From assembly GCA_029990175.1 (NCBI GenBank), contig JARKIP010000021.1, positions 19,101,501 to 19,165,500 on the forward strand: DNA of 64,000 nt, written 5' to 3'. The stretch comes from Petunia secreta (taxonomy: Eukaryota > Streptophyta > Magnoliopsida > Solanales > Solanaceae). The position numbers were made by a program, and so were the translations under genes. Below the pieces are notes generated by a model. It was given only the letters and a program-made list of their open reading frames with translations. It did not search any database and was not told the origin of the DNA. Every line of letters begins with the position of its first letter. Position 1 is the stretch's first letter. Positions 55,657-64,000 of the stretch are shown here, piece by piece.

Positions 55657-56095
55657 CAGCATGCTTCCTTTCCTTTCAATCCTCTGATTTTGCCGAATAA
55701 TTAATAATCGGAGGTGATCTACAGTACGAGTCAACTGCTCAATGTCTCCCTGCAACCCTGCAATCTCCCAATATAAATCACGCCCTGTTTGCTCTGTAGA
55801 ATGCACATTTGAAGTGCATGTCCATTCTCAACTACATGCCCATTTCCCCATGGGAGAGACCCAGTATTGGTGTTGCGGGGTACAGGTACTTCATATGTGA
55901 ACTCACAGTATATAGATACTAACATTGTTTACCTAGAATTAAAGTATTAGCATCCCTATTTATATCCTTCAAAAGCTAAAAAAATAACAACAAACAAACA
56001 ACATATATATGGTATACATACTTCAAAAAATATGTACATTGCATTGTTTATAAAAACATAACAATATGTAGAATTCAAAAAGAATAAATAAAGAT

Positions 56096-57137
56096 TCAAA
56101 GAAATGGCAGCCTTCCATGTCCACAAGCTAGTTTCTCATCATGCTCTCCATAATCATCATTCAAATTCTCTGGTGGAGTTTCATAGCCTTCATCTCTCTT
56201 TGATCTTCCATGCGTCAGTAGATTAGCAGCAACCATTTTCCTGTAAATACTAATAGCTTCTACTCCCCATTCATATTTAAACAAATCCTGTCCGAGCATG
56301 AGTAGGTCTGTAAACCTTGTTACAAAGAGACCACAGTCTGTGTCTCCTGATTGTTTTGGTGCTCTTTGATAAACAATATCAAGTTTCTTGTATGTCGTAC
56401 CAAAATTAGGATATTTAGTATGAAAATTCATCTCTTTTAGTAGCTGAGGTATAGCAATTGCATACATTGCCATCTTGATCTTCACAAAATGTTCATCCCC
56501 ATAAAAAACCAAATCATAGACATCTATTCTAGGATCTATTATAGAATAAACTTCCAACCAATAATGAGTGCAAGACATGTAATCATTAGGATCAACTGAA
56601 GTCTTCCTAATTGGCATAAAGACTTTTTCGACTTGAGTCCATGTTATGCCGCGTTGATTAGTAGACCCATTCACATACTCATTGAGGTTATTCTGCGTAG
56701 TTCCTTAAAACTGTGCTAGGTCAAAATCTAACTCAATCCTCTCTAAATCCTCCAATGTCAAGTCACGAATTCCAAAAACAACTTCTGCTGAAGGTTTATA
56801 TTCTTTTTTCTTTTGTTGAGCACGAGTCCTTTTTCCTCCTTTCTTCTTCGCCTTCATTTGTTCAAAATCTTCATTATTCTTCCACTCTTTTTCCATTCTA
56901 TCCTTCTTCTCTTTTATTCTCCTGGTCTTCTCTTCCTTTTCCATATTTTCAAAATAGGATTCAACCTTCGAAAAGAACGACGACTCTACAAAAAAATTAA
57001 AATTCAAGTCTGTCGTTGTGAACAACGCTGAGTAGTTTGTGAAATGATATACATGCTTCTTCCTAAGATAGTACAATATAACATCAATATGATGCATGAC
57101 AGAAAAAATCACAAAACACAAACAAAATAAATTAGTT

Positions 57138-57173
<36 letters not shown>

Positions 57174-57799
57174 ACAAAAAAGCTGTAGAAAACCTCATTG
57201 GTAAGTAAATATCTTCTATCTGCAATCACTCTAAACCACATTTTGCTCTTCACTGAAACAGTATATAATTTAATTTTTTTCTGTGAATTGATGTTTGCAA
57301 TTTTGTCATCATAAAGTTCGTCACCCCTGAAAAAGTTAAACACAAACAACATAAACAATACAAATTTACTAATATAATCTACAACACCCTGTAACTTAAA
57401 ATACACAAAAACTAAAACAAAATAAAATAAAATAACTTACACTTTAGAGACGCTGTTTTGATCAGTCACTTTCAAGCCTTTCTTCAACCATTGATAAAAA
57501 AATTGCCAAACAATTAGACGTGGCATTGATAGTATGAAAAGGGCATACACTCTTATAAGAAGGCTTCTAATCACACTTTTCCTTTGGCTATAAATACCCG
57601 AATGGAGATAATAAGTGGCGGCTAATCTTACGAACCCTATGTCCCCTGCCTAACAGCTCTCCTCCTTTTGGATCATTTGATGGTTTGTCTGGCAAAACAG
57701 CAAAATCCATAACTTCCTCTTTTTTCACTGAACACTGCATAGCCGACTGTTGTTTAGATGAACACACATCTGCAATATTCCTTGCACATACATCTGTTC
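56096..57799 (-). pseudogene. Ulp1-like 3' half, unit 4
   Basis: Shortest TA tract of units 1-5 (about 27 bases), giving the shortest unit. The frame is open from MYFKLQGV through the TA tract to DLAQF, because this repeat length happens to stay in phase; that is chance read-through of an intron. Confidence 0.8.
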
Positions 57800-58238
57800 C
57801 AGCATGCTTCCTTTCCTTTCAATCCTCTGATTTTGCCGAATAATTAATAATCGGAGGTGATCTACAGTACGAGTCAACTGCTCAATGTCTCCCTGCAACC
57901 CTGCAATCTCCCAATATAAATCACGCCCTGTTTGCTCTGTAGAATGCACATTTGAAGTGCATGTCCATTCTCAACTACATGCCCATTTCCCCATGGGAGA
58001 GACCCAGTATTGGTGTTGCGGGGTACAGGTACTTCATATGTGAACTCACAGTATATAGATACTAACATTGTTTACCTAGAATTAAAGTATTAGCATCCCT
58101 ATTTATATCCTTCAAAAGCTAAAAAAATAACAACAAACAAACAACATATATATGGTATACATACTTCAAAAAATATGTACATTGCATTGTTTATAAAAAC
58201 ATAACAATATGTAGAATTCAAAAAGAATAAATAAAGAT

Positions 58239-59281
58239 TCAAAGAAATGGCAGCCTTCCATGTCCACAAGCTAGTTTCTCATCATGCTCTCCATAATCAT
58301 CATTCAAATTCTCTGGTGGAGTTTCATAGCCTTCATCTCTCTTTGATCTTCCATGCGTCAGTAGATTAGCAGCAACCATTTTCCTGTAAATACTAATAGC
58401 TTCTACTCCCCATTCATATTTAAACAAATCCTGTCCGAGCATGAGTAGGTCTGTAAACCTTGTTACAAAGAGACCACAGTCTGTGTCTCCTGATTGTTTT
58501 GGTGCTCTTTGATAAACAATATCAAGTTTCTTGTATGTCGTACCAAAATTAGGATATTTAGTATGAAAATTCATCTCTTTTAGTAGCTGAGGTATAGCAA
58601 TTGCATACATTGCCATCTTGATCTTCACAAAATGTTCATCCCCATAAAAAACCAAATCATAGACATCTATTCTAGGATCTATTATAGAATAAACTTCCAA
58701 CCAATAATGAGTGCAAGACATGTAATCATTAGGATCAACTGAAGTCTTCCTAATTGGCATAAAGACTTTTTCGACTTGAGTCCATGTTATGCCGCGTTGA
58801 TTAGTAGACCCATTCACATACTCATTGAGGTTATTCTGCGTAGTTCCTTAAAACTGTGCTAGATCAAAATCTAACTCAATCCTCTCTAAATCCTCCAATG
58901 TCAAGTCACGAATTCCAAAAACAACTTCTGCTGAAGGTTTATATTCTTTTTTCTTTTGTTGAGCACGAGTCCTTTTTCCTCCTTTCTTCTTCGCCTTCAT
59001 TTGTTCAAAATCTTCATTATTCTTCCACTCTTTTTCCATTCTATCCTTCTTCTCTTTTATTCTCCTGGTCTTCTCTTCCTTTTCCATATTTTCAAAATAG
59101 GATTCAACCTTCGAAAAGAACGACGACTCTACAAAAAAAATTAAAATTCAAGTCTGTCGTTGTGAACAACGCTGAGTAGTTTGTGAAATGATATACATGC
59201 TTCTTCCTAAGATAGTACAGTATAACATCAATATGATGCATGACAGAAAAAATCACAAAACACAAACAAAATAAATTAGTT

Positions 59282-59341
<60 letters not shown>

Positions 59342-59967
59342 ACAAAAAAGCCGTAGAAAACCTCATTGGTAAGTAAATATCTTCTATCTGCAATCACTCT
59401 AAACCACATTTTGCTCTTCACTGAAACAGTATATAATTTAATTTTTTTCTGTGAATTGATGTTTGCAATTTTGTCATCATAAAGTTCGTCACCCCTGAAA
59501 AAGTTAAACACAAACAACATAAACAATACAAATTTACTAATATAATCTACAACACCCTGTAACTTAAAATACACAAAAACTAAAACAAAATAAAATAAAA
59601 TAACTTACACTTTAGAGACGCTGTTTTGATCAGTCACTTTCAAGCCTTTCTTCAACCATTGATAAAAAAATTGCCAAACAATTAGACGTGGCATTGATAG
59701 TATGAAAAGGGCATACACTCTTATAAGAAGGCTTCTAATCACACTTTTCCTTTGGCTATAAATACCCGAATGGAGATAATAAGTGGCGGCTAATCTTACG
59801 AACCCTATGTCCCCTGCCTAACAGCTGTCCTCCTTTTGGATCATTTGATGGTTTGTCTGGCAAAACAGCAAAATCCATAACTTCCTCTTTTTTCACTGAA
59901 CACTGCATAGCCGACTGTTGTTTAGATGAACACACATCTGCAATATTCCTTGCACATACATCTGTTC
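58239..59967 (-). pseudogene. Ulp1-like 3' half, unit 5
   Basis: TA tract about 51 bases. It shares GCTAGATCAAAA (58858) and ACAGTATAACA (59216) with unit 6 against the other units, so these two are nearest relatives in their middle parts. Confidence 0.8.
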
Positions 59968-60406
59968 CAGCATGCTTCCTTTCCTTTCAATCCTCTAATT
60001 TTGCCGAATAATTAATAATCGGAGGTGATCTACAGTACGAGTCAACTGCTCAATGTCCTCCTGCAACCCTGCAATCTCCCAATATAAATCACGCCCTGTT
60101 TGCTCTGTAGAATGCACATTTGAAGTGCATGTCCATTCTCAACTACATGCCCATTTCCCCATGGGAGAGACCCAGTATTGGTGTTGCGGGGTACATGTAC
60201 TTCATATGTGAACTCACAGTATATAGATACTAACATTGTTTACCTAGAATTAAAGTATTAGCATCCCTATTTATATCCTTCAAAAGCTAAAAAAATAACA
60301 ACAAACAAACAACATATATATGGTATACATACTTCAAAAAATATGTACATTGCATTGTTTATAAAAACATAACAATATGTAGAATTCAAAAAGAATAAAT
60401 AAAGAT

Positions 60407-63400
60407 TCAAAGAAATGGCAGCCTTCCATGTCCACAAGCTAGTTTCTCATCATGCTCTCCATAATCATCATTCAAATTCTCTGGTGGAGTTTCATAGCCT
60501 TCATCTCTCTTTGATCTTCCATGCGTCAGTAGATTAGCAGCAACCATTTTCCTGTAAATACTAATAGCTTCTACTCCCCATTCATATTTAAACAAATCCT
60601 GTCCGAGCATGAGTAGGTCTGTAAACCTTGTTACAAAGAGACCACAGTCTGTGTCTCCTGATTGTTTTGGTGCTCTTTGATAAACAATATCAAGTTTCTT
60701 GTATGTCGTACCAAAATTAGGATATTTAGTATGAAAATTCATCTCTTTTAGTAGCTGAGGTATAGCAATTGCATACATTGCCATCTTGATCTTCACAAAA
60801 TGTTCATCCCCATAAAAAACCAAATCATAGACATCTATTCTAGGATCTATTATAGAATAAACTTCCAACCAATAATGAGTGCAAGACATGTAATCATTAG
60901 GATCAACTGAAGTCTTCCTAATTGGCATAAAGACTTTTTCGACTTGAGTCCATGTTATGCCGCGTTGATTAGTAGACCCATTCACATACTCATTGAGGTT
61001 ATTCTGCGTAGTTCCTTAAAACTGTGCTAGATCAAAATCTAACTCAATCCTCTCTAAATCCTCCAATGTCAAGTCACGAATTCCAAAAACAACTTCTGCT
61101 GAAGGTTTATATTCTTTTTTCTTTTGTTGAGCACGAGTCCTTTTTCCTCCTTTCTTCTTCGCCTTCATTTGTTCAAAATCTTCATTATTCTTCCACTCTT
61201 TTTTCATTCTATCCTTCTTCTCTTTTATTCTCCTGGTCTTCTCTTCCTTTTCCATATTTTCAAAATAGGATTCAACCTTCGAAAAGAACGACGACTCTAC
61301 AAAAAAATTAAAATTCAAGTCTGTCGTTGTGAACAACGCTGAGTAGTTTGTGAAATGATATACATGCTTCTTCCTAAGATAGTACAGTATAACATCAATA
61401 TGATGCATGACAGAAAAAATCACAAAACACAAACAAAATAAATTAGTTAACAAATATACATATATATATATATAAAAGACTACAGAACCAACAACAACAA
61501 AAAAGCTGTAGAAAACCTCATTGGTAAGTGAATATCTTCTATCTGCAATCGCTCTAAACCACATTTTGCTCTTCACTGAAACAGTATATAATTTAATTTT
61601 TTTCTGTGAATTGATGTCTGCAATTTTGTCATCATAAAGTTCGTCACCCCTAAAAAAGTTAAACACAAACAACATAAACAATACAAATTTACTAATATAA
61701 TCTACAACACCCTGTAACTTAAAATACACAAAAACTAAAATAAAATAAAATAAAATAACTTACACTTTAGAGACGCTGTTTTGATCATTCACTTTCAAGC
61801 CTTTCTTCAACCATTGATCAAAAATTGCCAAACAATTAGACGTGTCATTGACAGTATGAAAAGGGAATACACTCTTATAAGAAGGCTTCTAATCACACTT
61901 TTCTTTTGGCTCAAAAGGCCTGAATGGAGATAATAAGTGGCGGCTAATCTTACGAACCCTTTGTCCCCTGCCTAACAGCTCTCCTCCTTCTGGATCATTT
62001 GATGGTTCGTCTGGCAAACCAGCAAAATCCATAACTTCATCCTTTTTCACTGAACACTGCATAGCCGACTGTTGTTTAGATGAACACACATCTGTTCCAG
62101 CAAGCTTCCATTTCTCCGCAAAAACGTACTGTTCAGGTGTTTTCATGGCTGAATCCAAAGCAGACTCTTGCTCCAGTACTACAACAGATGCATCAGCAAG
62201 TATCGTAAGTTTTGAATTATCTTTCTCTATTAATGTCAATTCTGTACCACCCTTACTTTCTGAGCGATCGATATCCATAGAATCTGGCCTGGCATTATCA
62301 ATCACTGCAGCAGTCTCTTACGATGGCTGTGAGAAGCCAAGTGAAAATAAAGGTGCTTCTATGCGACCAATATTCATGATGCTATTGCTTGCCTCAACCA
62401 AATTTTCAACAATTTTAGGTTTGAGGGGAGATGCAATTTTAGGAGAAGCATCATTATCATGTTTCTTCCTTTTTTTGCTGGAAAATGCTTTCAAACCTTT
62501 TTTGCAGGCTAATGCACAACACCTTTTTTGAGACCTTCTTGGGAACCTTCTTGAGAACCTTTATAAATAAAGATAATATATCACACATTTTCCAACAATA
62601 AAAAACACAAAATAACTATAAAAAAGAAGATTACATACCTACTGGTGTAAAAACAAGACCAGCTACGCAAAGCTCACTGACAGTCTCAACTTCAAGTCAA
62701 ACCTCAGCACTGTGACTGCGTTGATTGACAACGTCTTCATTATCAGCTTTAACATTTGTTGCTTCTGTAAAAAATAGAAAACAACAATACATTACATATG
62801 CATAGACAAAATGAGTCGCAATATTTAATAAATGGCACAAGACACACTATTCATTGACCAACCAACGTGGTATTTTATGCTGGAGTGTGGACCATACAAA
62901 ATATGCAAGATATTTTCACGTACCAGGATTCAAAAAATTTTGGTTGTCAGCAGGCTTAATTGGTTTAGAACCTTCTTGAGAGACTTTAAAACAAGATAAT
63001 TTGCTACACATTTTAAACAACAAAAATAGGAACACTAATCATTATATAAAAATTACTTTTACATACCTACTGGTGTCCAAATACCAGATTCAACAAGATG
63101 CTTTAATTCCTTAATATGTTCTTCAACCACCACACTTTTCCCAGATTCGCCATTATTACCTTCTGTAAAAATAAATAAGCACAATACATTACATTTCTTT
63201 ATAGAAAAAAGAAGTGCCAAAATACAAACATTAAAAATAGATTTCCATTACTATAGAATTCCCAGAAATTGGTGCTGGGGACAAGTACTTCATATGAAAA
63301 AGTCATAGTATTTGTGCAGGGTGGGCTATAGTGCTTTGTTATCGAAAGTCCCATAATTTAGAACTGGGACACAAGTACTTGTTAAACAAAGAGTCCCAGT

Positions 63401-64000
63401 ATTTTATTATCTGGGACATTAACATATCATAAAAATACAGTATTAGTGCATAATATGTTGGTTGAATCTACCAACAAGTTTTTTTCTTTTTACTATTAAG
63501 TGTGGAATAAATTTTTCCATCACGAAGCTGGACATCAGTTGGATTCAAAGATACGTCATCATCTTTAGATGGACACTTGTGCAATAAATCAGATGAAGGA
63601 TTCTGTTTATCTGCATATACAATAAAAAAATCATTACATTAAACAACAAATTTCCTTTTTACTTAGATTACGACTATATAGAATACTCTATTTAATTACC
63701 ATGACTTTGTTGATGATGGTCTGAATTTGATGGCGCCTTTTCTAAACCATCTGTACCTTTTGCTTCATCAATGGGGTCACAGGTATCAGCTTTGTAATCC
63801 TCTTAAACATCCACAATCATTTGATTGCTTTTCTCTATTAAAGCAGCTGGAATACCATGATCACTTTGTACACTACCAACAAGCTCGGACCGATTATATG
63901 GTTCTTTGAAAAAAACTATCCCGACCATCTGAGTAATTCAAATCATCAACAAAATGGCTCTTCTCATTTCTACTTCTGATGTCTGATTTACTTACAGAAA
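60407..64000 (-). pseudogene. Ulp1/C48-like gene, longest copy (unit 6 plus 5' exons)
   Basis: This is the parent copy. C-terminal exons as in the array: catalytic domain 60985-60407, KEEKTRRIKEKKDRMKKEW helix, exon 61649-61517, exon ending 61764. Upstream is a long exon (about 62560-61764) with KKRKKHDND (NLS-like), SMDIDRSESKGGTEL, GRGQRVRKISRHLLSPF and SYKSVFPFHTVND, and then short exons at about 62766, 62989, 63160, 63610 and 63950, the last running off the window. Stops lie at about 61889 (TAG, shared by all units), 62318, 62700 and 63807, so it is not intact. C48 proteases process SUMO and remove it from targets; Ulp1-like genes are known MULE cargo (Kaonashi elements). Confidence 0.7.

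Larger units (their letters stand above)
49161..62104 (-). repeat. Six-unit tandem array, ~2.15 kb per unit
   Basis: Unit starts, at the phrase TTCAATC plus ATC/CTC before TGATTTTGCC or TAATTTTGCC: 49161, 51341, 53501, 55675, 57818 and 59986. Lengths are 2180, 2160, 2174, 2143 and 2168; the sixth ends at about 62104 where unique Ulp1-like sequence continues. Each unit joins the 5' piece of an NGH gene to the 3' half of the Ulp1-like gene. Length differences follow the (TA)n tract (about 64, 44, 55, 27, 51 and 21 bases). Outside that tract the units appear nearly identical, except the right part of the sixth, which is more diverged. Confidence 0.93.

Noticed and set aside
49161..62104. A CRISPR-like or satellite reading of the tandem array
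   Set aside because: The units are 2.15 kb of gene-derived sequence without short spacers, in a eukaryotic genome; six units are too few and too complex for a satellite call.

Overview
The window is plant nuclear DNA from a eudicot, most likely a member of the Solanaceae. The support is split genes with GT-AG introns, plant-type LTR, MULE, hAT, CACTA and LINE elements, and short SINE-type repeats of a kind I associate with Solanaceae. The species is not determined. Only two ordinary host genes are present, close together at 27.6-35.7 kb. Nearly everything else is mobile DNA.

Left block (1-13.1 kb): two pieces of one CRM-like Ty3/gypsy chromovirus in opposite orientation. The minus-strand copy (1-2803) has lost RT, RNase H and most of integrase. 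The plus-strand copy (2804-13118) is a mosaic. It has a gag-protease fragment, then a nested and 3'-truncated non-autonomous LTR element (3921-8228) with a tRNA-Asp-type primer site, then a displaced integrase copy fused in frame to a second protease-RT, then the rest of pol and a 3' LTR.

Middle-left block (13.1-26.7 kb): a decayed MULE whose transposase on + converges with a GRF zinc-finger gene on -. A 1.85 kb non-autonomous hAT element with a perfect 8 bp target duplication follows, then three tandem copies of a roughly 350 bp sequence. Next comes a broken L1-type LINE, interrupted at about 24997 by the 5' part of a CACTA element.

Genic island (27.5-35.7 kb): a UBC19/UBC20-type ubiquitin-conjugating enzyme (+, six exons) with a consensus mitotic MSA element just upstream of its TATA box. 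It converges on a THUMPD1/TAN1-type tRNA-acetylation adaptor (-, seven exons). A short SINE with its own target duplication lies between them.

Right block (36-64 kb): the most unusual part. A MuDR-type transposase pseudogene on + is followed by a run of small genes, all on -. These are three B3-like genes, four small coiled-coil genes (two with NGH repeats) and a Ulp1/C48 SUMO-protease-like gene. The 3' half of the Ulp1 gene, joined to a piece of an NGH gene, is present in six head-to-tail units of about 2.15 kb that differ mainly in an intronic (TA)n tract. Short CCCAG...CTGGG inverted repeats are scattered through the whole block. Three coiled-coil genes and one partial copy also share a 3' hairpin. 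Two B3-like proteins end in an acidic run followed by PIVIE, which resembles a SUMO-interacting motif. I read this block as one large Ulp1-carrying (Kaonashi-like) MULE or a nest of them. Its right end is outside the window, so this remains a hypothesis.
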